A stretch of 64,000 bases of DNA from Aequorivita lipolytica (GTDB lineage Bacteria; Bacteroidota; Bacteroidia; Flavobacteriales; Flavobacteriaceae), in assembly GCF_007997135.1 (NCBI RefSeq), contig NZ_VORU01000010.1, positions 62,001-126,000 of the forward strand. The letters run 5' to 3'. Below are positions 9,332 through 17,961 of the stretch, in pieces. Within the stretch, counting starts at the first letter, position 1. The number at the start of each line of letters is the position of its first letter. The notes under the pieces are model-generated. The model made no database searches and was not told where the DNA came from. It saw only the letters and a list, made by a program, of their open reading frames with translations. The translations under genes and the position numbers were made by a program.

Positions 9332-9360
9332 ACCGCCATCTTTTAAAGGATGGCGGTCTT
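9332..9360. terminator. Bidirectional terminator between convergent genes
   Basis: ACCGCCATC and GATGGCGGT form a perfect 9-bp stem around an 8-base loop, followed by CTTTT on the plus strand and preceded by AAAA, which gives a T run on the minus strand. It separates the BON-LysM gene from the convergent MoxR-type gene. Confidence 0.85.
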
Positions 9361-9377
9361 TTCATTTACTGATCTTT

Positions 9378-10841
9378 CTATAGTCCGCTAATATAGCTTC
9401 CGTACAAATCCTTGAAATGAATCCCATTTCCTAAACTGAACTTACTCAGTTTTTTATTTTCTGCCAAGGCCCAAAGAACCACTTCTTTTAAAAAGTAGCT
9501 ATCCTTTTTTGAGGTTTCGGGTTGGTATTTTTCTATTAATTGCTGCAAAGGATTAATTCGGTCCAACTCATTTTTATATTCTGCATTCGAATAGGAATCG
9601 AGCAATTCAAAATCATTTTCCTCAAAAAACCACGCTACAATCTCTGCATACGGATCAAGATCTCCATCCTTTTTAAGCTTCTCAATTTTTGGAAACCGCT
9701 CTTTGAAAGTAGTATTTACAGCATCAACGATCAACTGTTGTGCTACTTGCGAAACACCTTCCTGCTCGCCTTCGTAAACCAATTCAACCTTTCCGGTAAT
9801 GGAAGGAATAATACCAATAAAATCTCCAAGTCTTACTGAGGTTTTTTCATCGTTACTATGTAGCGCACGTCTCTCGGCAGTACTCAGCAGATTTTCAAAA
9901 GCGGTAATGCTCAATCTCGCGCTCACACCACTTTTGGCATCTATAAAATCATTTTCGCGTGCCTCAAAACTTATCTGTTCCAAAATATCTTTTGCCAATT
10001 CAGATACATAAACGTTTGATTTCGCATTTGTAGCTTGTGCAGTTTCCTGTGCGGTAATAGTTCTTGCAGTTTTTATATCCTCGGGATAATGTGTTAATAT
10101 TTGAGAACCAATTCTATCTTTTAGCGGCGTTACAATACTGCCACGGTTTGTATAATCCTCAGGGTTTGCAGTGAAAACAAATTGAATATCTAACGGCAAG
10201 CGTACTGCAAAACCACGAATCTGAATATCGCCTTCCTGTAAAATATTAAAAAGTGCCACTTGAATTCTTGGCTGTAAATCTGGTAATTCATTAATGACGA
10301 AAATGCAGCGATTGCTTCGCGGAATCATTCCAAAATGAATTACGCGATCATCGGCATACGTCAATTTTAAGTTTGCAGCTTTTATCGGGTCCACATCTCC
10401 TATAATATCTGCGACCGTAACATCTGGTGTTGCAAGTTTTTCTGAAAAGCGATCGTCTCGGTGAAGCCAACTAATTGGCGTGTCATCTCCATTTTCTTGT
10501 AGCAAGTTTTTTGCAAAACGGGAAATTGGATTAAAAGGATCGTCATTTACCTCACTGCCTTCCACAATGGGAATATATTCATCCAAAAGCTCAACCATTT
10601 GGCGTGCCAAGCGAGTTTTAGCTTGTCCGCGTAGCCCTAAAAGATTGATGTTGTGTTTTGAAAGAATAGCGCGTTCCAATTCTGGAATTACGGTAAGTTC
10701 GTAACCGTGAATACCTACAAAAGGCGTTTCCTTCTTCATTATTTTCTGAAGTAAATTGCGACGTAATTCTTCTTTTATTGACTTTGATTCGTATCCCGCT
10801 TTTTTAAGTTGCCCGAAGGTTTTGATTTTTTCTATATTCAT
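9378..10841 (-). CDS. MoxR/magnesium-chelatase-type AAA+ ATPase
   Basis: 487 residues. The nucleotide site has Walker A GLRGQAKTR (69-77) and a Walker B region CIFVINELPDL near residue 185, with a sensor segment FTANPEDYTNRG. This is the ChlI/MoxR branch of AAA+ ATPases; the C-terminal half (about 290-487) is a helical lid plus an extension without a recognised motif. Such ATPases usually act with a VWA partner on protein maturation or metal insertion. The partner VWA gene lies upstream on the same strand at 11311-12432, with one small gene between them. The substrate is unknown. Confidence 0.88.
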   Translation of the reverse strand: MNIEKIKTFGQLKKAGYESKSIKEELRRNLLQKIMKKETPFVGIHGYELTVIPELERAILSKHNINLLGLRGQAKTRLARQMVELLDEYIPIVEGSEVNDDPFNPISRFAKNLLQENGDDTPISWLHRDDRFSEKLATPDVTVADIIGDVDPIKAANLKLTYADDRVIHFGMIPRSNRCIFVINELPDLQPRIQVALFNILQEGDIQIRGFAVRLPLDIQFVFTANPEDYTNRGSIVTPLKDRIGSQILTHYPEDIKTARTITAQETAQATNAKSNVYVSELAKDILEQISFEARENDFIDAKSGVSARLSITAFENLLSTAERRALHSNDEKTSVRLGDFIGIIPSITGKVELVYEGEQEGVSQVAQQLIVDAVNTTFKERFPKIEKLKKDGDLDPYAEIVAWFFEENDFELLDSYSNAEYKNELDRINPLQQLIEKYQPETSKKDSYFLKEVVLWALAENKKLSKFSLGNGIHFKDLYGSYISGL

Positions 10842-10924
10842 AATTTAATTTTGATATGAGATAAAAGAGTAAAGATGAAAGACTATTTAAGTAATGTTTT
10901 TTGAAAACCAGATGTCATCATTTG

Positions 10925-11242
10925 TCATTCTGATATTTTATCTTCTAAAATTATTAACTCTTCATTATTTATATATTTTTTATAGTGCGCAATTAAAAGT
11001 TGCGTGCTCAATTCGTAAGATGATTCTAAAGAAATGTCTAGAAAATGATTAAAAGATTTATCTGTTCTTGATGAACCTTCAGAAATATTACTTGGGATAG
11101 ATATTGAACAACGACTTATTTGAGAAGTTAAATTATATTGCTCTTTCTTTGGAAATATTTCTAAAATATCCGACGTGTCAAAAGCAATATTTAAAGCTTT
11201 CTGCCAAATTTTTAAATTTTTATAATTGTGCTTTATTTTCAT
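10925..11242 (-). CDS. Four-helix-bundle protein (23S rRNA intervening-sequence family), C-terminus cut by a stop
   Basis: 105 residues. The N-terminal pattern KNLKIWQKALNIAF, the middle SQISRCSISIPSNISEGSSR and the SFNHFLDISLESSYELSTQL segment are diagnostic of the four-helix-bundle (TIGR02436) family that was first seen inside 23S rRNA intervening sequences. The usual length is about 115-125 residues. Here a TGA at 10925-10927 ends the protein at KISE, yet the same frame stays open to a TAG at 10883 and encodes QMMTSGFQKTLLK, which resembles the family's normal end. So the gene is probably slightly truncated. It sits between the MoxR-type ATPase and VWA genes, a place where an extra gene is not expected. 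Confidence 0.8.
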   Translation of the reverse strand: MKIKHNYKNLKIWQKALNIAFDTSDILEIFPKKEQYNLTSQISRCSISIPSNISEGSSRTDKSFNHFLDISLESSYELSTQLLIAHYKKYINNEELIILEDKISE

Positions 11243-11276
11243 AAAATATATTGATAAGGTTTAAAAAAGTAGATTT

Positions 11277-11305
11277 GTCTCTTTCTTCTTTTCTCTTTCT
11301 TCTTT
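11277..11305. repeat. Homopyrimidine direct repeat
   Basis: Two adjacent copies of a TCTCTTTCTTCTT unit form an almost pure pyrimidine tract (purine on the minus strand) between the VWA stop codon and the four-helix-bundle gene. No function is assigned. Confidence 0.5.
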
Positions 11306-11310
11306 ATTCA

Positions 11311-12432
11311 CTAACGCAATCGCTTTTTTCTATTCGTTTCATAATCGCTAAAAATCATTTCACCCAAACCTTTTAATCCAGTATAAAATGCCTTGCCTTT
11401 ATTAGCGGCAGTAAATTCTTCAATAAACTGCATTAAGTAAGGATCTTCCGCAATCATAAAAGTTGTGATTGGAATGTGGAGTTTCCGCGCTTGAGAGGCC
11501 ATTGAGTAACATTTGTTCACAATATAACTGTCTAAGCCGTTGCTGTTTTTGTAATAGCGCCCATCTGGGAGCCGCACGCAGCTAGGTTTTCCATCAGTAA
11601 TCATAAAAATCTGTTTGTTTGTGTTTCGCTTTCTTCGCAGTAAATCCATTGCCAATTGAAGTCCCGCGACTGTGTTTGTGTGATACGGACCTACATTTAA
11701 ATATGGCAAATCTTTAATTTTAATGGGCCAAGCATCGTTTCCGAAGACTAAAATATCCAATGTATCTTTTGGGTATCGCGTTGTGATAAATTCCGAAAGC
11801 GCCATCGCCACTTTTTTTGCTGGCGTAATTCTATCTTCCCCATAAAGAATCATACTGTGGCTAATATCTATCATTAGCACAGTGCTCATCTGGGTTTTGT
11901 ACATGGTTTCTTCTACGACCAAATCGTTTTCTGCAAGTGTAAATTCTCCCAAACCGTGATTTATCTGTGCATTTTTGAAACTTTCGGTCATCGAAATTTG
12001 TTCCAAAGAATCGCCAAATCGGTAATCCCGAAACTCTCCAGACTGTTCATCTCCCCTCCCCGTTTGTTTGGTTCGATGGTTGCCGGCGCCGCTCTTTCGC
12101 AGTTTTCCGAAAATCTGCTCCAAAGCCCTCTTTCTAATTGCTCTTTCGGTTTTTTCTGTAATTGCCAAGCCACTCTTACCGTCCATCTTTATTTCTTCAC
12201 GCAAATACCCTTTTGCTTTTAGGTCTTCCACAAAATCATCAAGTGTGTAATCATCAGTTGTAAGCTTATATTCTTCATCTATTTGTTTCAACCAGTCCAT
12301 CGCTTCGTCGAAATCTCCAGAGGTATGTGTTATGAGTTCTTGAAAAACATCGAAAATTTTATCGAATGGTGATTGATCTTTGGGGGTGTGCTTAGTGAAG
12401 ACAAATCCGCCTTTAGATTCTTTATTATTCAT
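11311..12432 (-). CDS. VWA-domain protein, partner of the MoxR-type ATPase
   Basis: 373 residues, no signal peptide or membrane segment, so probably cytoplasmic. An N-terminal helical part (1-170) is followed by a von Willebrand A domain (about 182-365). The MIDAS metal site is intact: DISHS (Asp189, Ser191, Ser193), a Thr in HTNTVAG near 252-254, and Asp280 in ITDGKPS. The family resembles CoxE-like VWA proteins paired with MoxR ATPases. Transcription runs through the small four-helix-bundle gene into the ATPase gene. The C-terminus is basic (RKKRLR). Confidence 0.87.
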   Translation of the reverse strand: MNNKESKGGFVFTKHTPKDQSPFDKIFDVFQELITHTSGDFDEAMDWLKQIDEEYKLTTDDYTLDDFVEDLKAKGYLREEIKMDGKSGLAITEKTERAIRKRALEQIFGKLRKSGAGNHRTKQTGRGDEQSGEFRDYRFGDSLEQISMTESFKNAQINHGLGEFTLAENDLVVEETMYKTQMSTVLMIDISHSMILYGEDRITPAKKVAMALSEFITTRYPKDTLDILVFGNDAWPIKIKDLPYLNVGPYHTNTVAGLQLAMDLLRRKRNTNKQIFMITDGKPSCVRLPDGRYYKNSNGLDSYIVNKCYSMASQARKLHIPITTFMIAEDPYLMQFIEEFTAANKGKAFYTGLKGLGEMIFSDYETNRKKRLR

Positions 12433-12581
12433 ATTTTAAAAGTAGAACAATCCTTGTTTAAATAAAAAGAGGAAACGTTAAACTAATACCAAATTATGAG
12501 GGGAAAATTGAAGTAAATGAATCAAAGTTTAATTGTATTACGTCAATTAGCATTTATTAACATTATAGTTAACAGTTCTTT

Positions 12582-12611
12582 ATATAGAGTGTATTGTAGT
12601 AAACTCTATAT
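12582..12611. promoter_or_regulatory. Inverted repeat overlapping the probable promoter of the 12653 gene
   Basis: ATATAGAGT (12582-12590) and ACTCTATAT (12603-12611) are perfect 9-bp inverted arms 12 bases apart. The right arm overlaps TATATTTA, a near match to the -7 consensus, about 40 bases before the ATG at 12653. This geometry suits an operator for a dimeric regulator. Confidence 0.45.
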
Positions 12612-12652
12612 TTAGGATTATAAAAATTAATCAACCCTTAAAATTTAAAACT

Positions 12653-13315
12653 ATGGCAGAAATTAAAATTGAAAAGAAAAAACCTATTTGGCCTTGGATT
12701 TTGGTAGTCCTAATAATTCTTGCAGCCATTTATTTCTTTTGGTTCTATAATGACCAAGATTATGACAACAACGATGATCTTTTAAACAACGACACTATTA
12801 CTGAAATAGATGATCGTGATGTTTACGACAATTCAGATGAAGATTCCACCACCTTATATACTGGTACCTATGGGACCGTAGTAAAGGAAAAAGCGGTGTC
12901 TAATTATTTTACCTATATAGACAATAATCAAATGGGGCTGGATCATGAGTATACTAATGGCGCGTTAGTTCATTTAATAACTGCAGTGGAAGCAGAAGCT
13001 AAGAACCTCAATGTGGATATTGACGCTAATATTGAAAAAGCACGAGAAAATGCCTTCGAGATTACTAAAGATCCTATGTCTTTGAAGCACGCGGATAAAA
13101 TTAGAGCAGCAGCTTTAGAAATTACTACTGCGCTTAAAACTATTCAACAGCAGAAATTTTCAAGCCTCTCCTCAGAAGTTGATGGGTTAAAAACTGCTGC
13201 TGAGGATATAAATCCTCAGGCTCCTACGCTTGAACAGAAGGAAGATGCTAAAAACTTTTTTGAGAAAGCGGGTAGGTTGCTTCAAAAAATGAATGAATAT
13301 GAAAATAATCAATAA
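12653..13315 (+). CDS. Membrane-anchored protein of unknown function
   Basis: 220 residues. A short basic N-terminus (EIKIEKKKPIW) precedes one membrane segment at about 14-32 (WILVVLIILAAIYFFWFY). Then comes an Asp/Asn-rich acidic linker (34-72) and a helical C-terminal region (about 80-218) with no recognised domain. The topology suggests the C-terminal part faces the periplasm. It lies 12 bases before a PRC-barrel gene and both are probably read from a promoter carrying a perfect inverted repeat. The pair resembles stress-response envelope genes of Bacteroidota, but that is inference. Confidence 0.75.
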   Translation: MAEIKIEKKKPIWPWILVVLIILAAIYFFWFYNDQDYDNNDDLLNNDTITEIDDRDVYDNSDEDSTTLYTGTYGTVVKEKAVSNYFTYIDNNQMGLDHEYTNGALVHLITAVEAEAKNLNVDIDANIEKARENAFEITKDPMSLKHADKIRAAALEITTALKTIQQQKFSSLSSEVDGLKTAAEDINPQAPTLEQKEDAKNFFEKAGRLLQKMNEYENNQ

Positions 13316-13327
13316 AAAAATACAACT

Positions 13328-13855
13328 ATGAAAAATAAAGAAAAACATTTATACAATCTTGATGAACTATCTGATTATAAAGTTGCTAGCGGTGACGCCG
13401 ATGTTCGCAACTGGGAAGTTCGCGATATCGACAATCGAGTAATTGGGAAAGTAGATAACCTTTTGGTCAACAAAAATGCAAAAAGAGTAGTCTATCTTGA
13501 TGTAGAAGTGGATGAAACAATTATCGAAGCAAATCATGATCCTTATGGACACTCAGAAAATACCGAAATACGTGAATTTGTAAATAAGGATGGCGAAAAT
13601 CATATAATAGTACCAGTAGGAATGGTAAATATTGATACCGAAAATGAAAACGTTCTCGTCAATGGAATAGACCATCGCACCTTTGCTGAAACCAAGCGTT
13701 ATCGCAAAGGAGACGAGATAAATCGCGAGTACGAAGTTCTTGTACTAGATTCATACAATCGTGAAAATTTATCATCAGAGCAAAAAGCCTGTGATGACGA
13801 CAGTTTTTATGATAGAGACGAATTTGACAGAAAGCGCTATTCGAATAGAAAATAA
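13328..13855 (+). CDS. PRC-barrel domain protein
   Basis: 175 residues, soluble. The region VRDIDNRVIGKVDNLLVNKNAKRVVYLDVEV (about 31-62) is a PRC-barrel core, the fold shared with RimM and the H subunit of photosynthetic reaction centres. A second beta part (NHIIVPVGMVNIDTENENVLVNGI) completes the barrel. The C-terminus is charged (DRDEFDRKRYSNRK). No photosynthesis is implied; non-phototrophic homologues have unknown roles, often near stress genes. It is transcribed with the membrane-anchored gene just upstream. Confidence 0.85.
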   Translation: MKNKEKHLYNLDELSDYKVASGDADVRNWEVRDIDNRVIGKVDNLLVNKNAKRVVYLDVEVDETIIEANHDPYGHSENTEIREFVNKDGENHIIVPVGMVNIDTENENVLVNGIDHRTFAETKRYRKGDEINREYEVLVLDSYNRENLSSEQKACDDDSFYDRDEFDRKRYSNRK

Positions 13856-13874
13856 TCTTTACTGTTTTACAAAA

Positions 13875-14016
13875 TTGTCCCGTTCTGGATAAGTTGACAC
13901 ATGTTTCAACTTAATTTTAGGACGGGATAATTAGTTCCAATAATGTAAAAAACTTAAAACTACTAAAGAAAAGAAATCCAAGATTTTTCAAGAAAGAACA
14001 GATTGTGGCAAACTAA
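13875..14016. other. Hairpin-forming sequence, possible relic of an insertion sequence
   Basis: Arms TTGTCCCGTTCT (13875-13886) and AGGACGGGATAA (13919-13930) pair over 12 positions if G-U is allowed, and inside them AAGTTGA (13891-13897) and TCAACTT (13906-13912) pair perfectly. The AAGTTGACAC part resembles ends of IS3-type elements. Just after, 13945-14013 reads in frame as VKNLKLLKKRNPRFFKKEQI followed by VAN and a stop, reminiscent of the start of an IS3-type OrfA. No transposase body remains. It could also be a structured RNA or an attenuator between two genes. Confidence 0.35.
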
Positions 14017-14070
14017 AATTTATTAGATTTGTTTTGAAAATCAACAAGATAACCGCCAAAATGCATCATT

Positions 14071-16011
14071 ATGAAAAATTTTAGTTTAATCTGTTCCGTA
14101 TTATTGCTTTTAGTTTCGTGCAAAGACAAGCCAAACGAACAAACCAAAGAAGTTGCTGAAGTGAAAACGTACTCCATCGAGCAATTTATGGGCAATGAAA
14201 ACGCTTCGGCGAACGGTTTTTCTCCAGATAAATCCAAAGTCTTGGTAACAAGCAATCGATCTGGAATTTACAATATGTACAACGTTTCTGCTGAAGGTGG
14301 TGAGTTTATGCCTATCACCCAATCTGACAGTGCCTCGGTGTACGGTATTTCATATTTTCCTGATGATGATAGAATTCTTTTCAGAATGGATGGGGACGGA
14401 GATGAAATTTTTAAAATTTTTGTAAAAGACAGCAACGGAATAAAAAGGTTAACGCCAGAAAAGAATGTGCGCGCTCTCTTTCAAGGTTGGGCGAAGGATG
14501 GTAATAGTTTCTTTTACAACAGCAATGAACGCAGCCCACAAACGATGGATGTTTATGAAATGGACATCGAAACTTTTAAACCGAAACTTATTTTGAAGAA
14601 TGAAGATAATATGGATTTTGGAGGAATTTCAGCAGATAAAAACTATATGCTGCTATCAAAATCCATAAATACTAATGATAGCGATCTTTACCTTCTAAAC
14701 CTCAAAACGAACAAAAAGATAAAGATTAATGAAAGCTTAAGCAATAATTCGCCCCAGGATTTTTCACCCGATGGCGAGTCGTTTTACTACACAACAGATG
14801 ACAATTCTGAATTCAGCTATTTAATGAAATACAACATCGGAAACGGAACCAAGGAAAAGGTTTTAGAAAAAGATTGGGACATTAACGCCTTCTACTTTAC
14901 GCACAACGGAAAATACCAAGTGCTTTTTAGCAATGAAGACGCCAAAACAAAGATGTATGTTACCGAAGTTGCAACAGGAAAGGAATTGAACTTTCCGGAA
15001 ATTGACGGACAAGCAATAAATGCCGCAAGTTTTTCAAAAGACGAAACGATGGCTTTGTTGACCGTTGGTAGCTCTCAGCTTCCCACAAATACATACTCCT
15101 ATAATATTGCCTCTGGAAAATATAACAAACTTACTGATGTTTTGAATGAAGAAATAAATCCTGACGATTTAGTGGAAGCAACAGTGGTTAGATTCAAATC
15201 TTTTGATGGTTTGGAAATTCCAGCAATATACTACCAGCCAAAGCAGGCAAATGTAGATAATAAGGCTCCGGCACTTGTTTGGGTTCACGGTGGTCCGGGT
15301 GGCCAATCAAGACAGGGTTTTAGTTCTTTAATCCAATATTTGGTAAATCATGGGTATGCAATCTTGGCTGTTAATAACCGTGGTAGCAGTGGTTACGGAA
15401 AAAGTTTTTACCAAATGGATGACCAAAACCACGGTGATAAAGATTTGAAAGATTGTATAGCCGGTAAAGATTGGTTGGCGAGCCAGGATAATATTGATAA
15501 GGATAAAATAGGAATTATCGGTGGCTCTTACGGAGGTTATATGACTATGGCGGCATTAACTTATGCGCCGGAAGAATTTGAGGTAGGTGTGAATATTTTT
15601 GGTGTTACAAACTGGATAAGAACTTTAAATAGCATTCCACCCTGGTGGGAATCTTTCAAAGATGCGCTATACACAGAAATGGGCAATCCAAATACGGCAG
15701 ATTCAGTTCGCTTAAAGGAAATTTCACCCTTATTCCATACCGAAAATGTAACCAAACCTTTAATGGTGCTGCAAGGCGCGCAAGACCCAAGGGTACTTAA
15801 AATCGAATCTGATGAAATCGTGGAAGGTGTTAAAAAGAATGGTGTTCCAGTGGAATATGTAGTTTTTGAAGATGAAGGTCACGGTTTTGTAAAAAAGGAA
15901 AATGAAATTGAAGCCTATGGAAAGATTCTGAAATTTTTGGACCAATATTTAAAAGGTGAAGAACAAACCAAAATGGATAGTGGCAGCAAAGAATCAATAA
16001 AAGGGAAGTAA
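14071..16011 (+). CDS. S9-family serine peptidase (prolyl-oligopeptidase type), lipoprotein
   Basis: 646 residues. The signal peptide ends in LLVSC (Cys17), a lipobox. A seven-bladed propeller (about 30-390) precedes an alpha/beta-hydrolase peptidase domain (about 400-640). The catalytic triad is visible: Ser486 in GGSYGGY, Asp572 in GAQDPRV and His604 in DEGHGF. The oxyanion motif HGGPGGQSR precedes them. Members cut peptides after proline or release dipeptides or acylated residues; which specificity applies is not clear. It is probably anchored in the envelope and fits the peptide-using character of the window. Confidence 0.92.
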   Translation: MKNFSLICSVLLLLVSCKDKPNEQTKEVAEVKTYSIEQFMGNENASANGFSPDKSKVLVTSNRSGIYNMYNVSAEGGEFMPITQSDSASVYGISYFPDDDRILFRMDGDGDEIFKIFVKDSNGIKRLTPEKNVRALFQGWAKDGNSFFYNSNERSPQTMDVYEMDIETFKPKLILKNEDNMDFGGISADKNYMLLSKSINTNDSDLYLLNLKTNKKIKINESLSNNSPQDFSPDGESFYYTTDDNSEFSYLMKYNIGNGTKEKVLEKDWDINAFYFTHNGKYQVLFSNEDAKTKMYVTEVATGKELNFPEIDGQAINAASFSKDETMALLTVGSSQLPTNTYSYNIASGKYNKLTDVLNEEINPDDLVEATVVRFKSFDGLEIPAIYYQPKQANVDNKAPALVWVHGGPGGQSRQGFSSLIQYLVNHGYAILAVNNRGSSGYGKSFYQMDDQNHGDKDLKDCIAGKDWLASQDNIDKDKIGIIGGSYGGYMTMAALTYAPEEFEVGVNIFGVTNWIRTLNSIPPWWESFKDALYTEMGNPNTADSVRLKEISPLFHTENVTKPLMVLQGAQDPRVLKIESDEIVEGVKKNGVPVEYVVFEDEGHGFVKKENEIEAYGKILKFLDQYLKGEEQTKMDSGSKESIKGK

Positions 16012-16018
16012 TAAGAAT

Positions 16019-16984
16019 TTACAAAATTCCTATTCTTTTAGAGTGCGCAGTAGCCTCTTCGCTTTTGGAGAAATAACAAGTTGCAACGTTCATGGATTCT
16101 ATGTTTTTTAATACTGTTACGGTTTTAGATTTTTTCTTTTTCGAGGTTTGCCTAATGTAGATGGCTTTAATACTTTTTGGAAAAATTTTTACGACCCGTT
16201 CATAAAGGAACGGATCTTTTTGTGAATCGTCACCCAGCAAAACATATTCAAGTTTTGGATAAAACATAATGATATCCTTTATTTTTTCGAATTTATGATC
16301 GTGGCTTCCCCTGCCGGTAAAAAGAAAATCTGAGATTCCCGTTTTTATCTTTTTCAGTTTTATTACGGCTTTCGGTAATTCATGAAGTCGCGCAAAAGAA
16401 TCTATAAATTCATAAAGATTCCACTCGCTGCTCGAGACGTAGAAAAATGAATTGGAAGCCGTTTCATTCTCCTGCCCCGCTCTGCTCAAAGCTTGATAAT
16501 AGGGCACTACATCTTCAAAAATTTTGCGTTTATTGATATTTTTGAAAAGAAGAATATAGAGTTTTTTAAAAAAATTTCCACTGTGAGAAACTAAAAAGGT
16601 ATCATCAATATCTGAAATAACCCCCACTTTACTTTCAAAAGGTTTTAATACTTCAGAATTCTCAATTATACCGTAATCATAAATTTTACAACTTACTTCG
16701 TATGAATGCCAGCCGCTTTCAAGTTTTTCTGAATAGGGAATTGTAAACCGAAAATAGCCATCACTCAAAGTTTTTGTCTTTACCTCAACATTTCTAAACT
16801 TCAACTTTACCTCTACATTTTCCAAAGGTTTTATACGGAACATATGGATTACGGAAACGGCATGACGAATCCCCTTGCGGTCCAATCTGTATTTATCTGG
16901 CGCCCAGGATTTAAAGACGTGGCCAAAAACCACTAATTCTTCATCGTTTACATAGCCACGGTAAAGGTTTAAATCTAGTTTCAC
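16019..16984 (-). CDS. APP1-like phosphatase domain protein (DUF2183)
   Basis: 321 residues. The HAD-type motif DIDDT (Asp125, Asp127, Asp128) opens the catalytic domain, followed by FFYVSSSEWNLYEF and LGDDSQKDPFLYE, all typical of the APP1/DUF2183 family whose yeast member App1 is a phosphatidate phosphatase. The N-terminal 115 residues look like a beta-rich module (VEVKTKTLSDGYFRFTIP). It is convergent with the S9 peptidase and divergent from a lipid-kinase gene 65 bases away, so a link to lipid phosphate metabolism is plausible. No membrane segment is seen. Confidence 0.87.
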   Translation of the reverse strand: MKLDLNLYRGYVNDEELVVFGHVFKSWAPDKYRLDRKGIRHAVSVIHMFRIKPLENVEVKLKFRNVEVKTKTLSDGYFRFTIPYSEKLESGWHSYEVSCKIYDYGIIENSEVLKPFESKVGVISDIDDTFLVSHSGNFFKKLYILLFKNINKRKIFEDVVPYYQALSRAGQENETASNSFFYVSSSEWNLYEFIDSFARLHELPKAVIKLKKIKTGISDFLFTGRGSHDHKFEKIKDIIMFYPKLEYVLLGDDSQKDPFLYERVVKIFPKSIKAIYIRQTSKKKKSKTVTVLKNIESMNVATCYFSKSEEATAHSKRIGIL

Positions 16985-17049
16985 TTATTGAGATTTTGTT
17001 AACGGTTTAGCATTTCCAAATTACTTAAATTTAAAAACAATCTATACTA

Positions 17050-17952
17050 ATGAATTCAGAAAATAATATTTTGCTTGTAGTCAACCCTATCTCAGGCGAT
17101 TCCGAGAAATCCACGATAATAACTCCAATAATAGCAGAGGCCGAAAACAGAAATTTCAATTTAAAAATCTACGAAACCAGTGGTGAAAAGGACAAAGAGG
17201 CAATTGATTCCATAATAAAAGATATAAAGCCATCAAGGATCTTGGTGGCAGGAGGCGACGGAACAATTTCGTTAGTGGCACAATGTATTTTGGGTACCGA
17301 AATCTGCTTGGGAATAATTCCCGCGGGTTCGGCCAACGGAATTGCGGTAAATTTTAATCTCCCACAAACGCTTCCCGAACAAATTGAAATTGCGCTGTCT
17401 GACTGTACAATGAATATTGATGCGCTCTATATAAACGACCACCTTTGTTTGCACATTGCCGATTTAGGCATTAATGCAGAACTGATTAAAAACTACGAAA
17501 CATTTGGGGTTCGTGGTAAATTGGGATATTTTTTACAGTCCATTCCCACGATACTTAATTCAGATTCACCCTATCACTTTTCAATTGAAACAAAGGACGG
17601 AGTTGTGGAGGATTCAGGTATTTTGCTGGCAATAGCCAATGCAAATAAATTTGGAACTGGAGCCACAATCAATCCAAGCGGAAAAATGAATGACGGAAAG
17701 TTTGAAGTTTTAATATTTAAAAATTTAGATTTCATCGAAATTTTTAAAACCATGGGCGATCAACCTGATATGTCTTCAGATTTTGTACATTCTATTTCTA
17801 CCGATAATGCTATAATTCGTTCCACGACAAAAATACCTTTTCAAATTGATGGAGAATTTATTGGTGAAATAAATGAAGTGACCGTTTCTGTAGCCAGAGA
17901 AAAATTATTGGTTGCATTGCCCGAAAAATTCTGTAAATTACATTTAAGCTAA
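17050..17952 (+). CDS. Diacylglycerol kinase family protein (YegS/BmrU-like lipid kinase)
   Basis: 300 residues. The N-terminal NPISGDSEK and the nucleotide motif GGDGT (68-72) followed by GIIPAGSANGIA (the GTxN-like segment) define the DAGK_cat superfamily. The C-terminal half is the usual beta-sandwich. It should phosphorylate a lipid alcohol such as diacylglycerol or a related long-chain base using ATP. It is divergent from the APP1-like gene and lies 9 bases before the hydrolase-OsmC gene. Confidence 0.9.
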   Translation: MNSENNILLVVNPISGDSEKSTIITPIIAEAENRNFNLKIYETSGEKDKEAIDSIIKDIKPSRILVAGGDGTISLVAQCILGTEICLGIIPAGSANGIAVNFNLPQTLPEQIEIALSDCTMNIDALYINDHLCLHIADLGINAELIKNYETFGVRGKLGYFLQSIPTILNSDSPYHFSIETKDGVVEDSGILLAIANANKFGTGATINPSGKMNDGKFEVLIFKNLDFIEIFKTMGDQPDMSSDFVHSISTDNAIIRSTTKIPFQIDGEFIGEINEVTVSVAREKLLVALPEKFCKLHLS

Positions 17953-17961
17953 ACCGAAACC

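Noticed and set aside
9378-12432. MoxR-VWA set considered as a defence or conflict system
   Set aside because: MoxR-VWA pairs are common chaperone-like housekeeping genes in Bacteroidota, and no nuclease, protease or toxin domain is attached.
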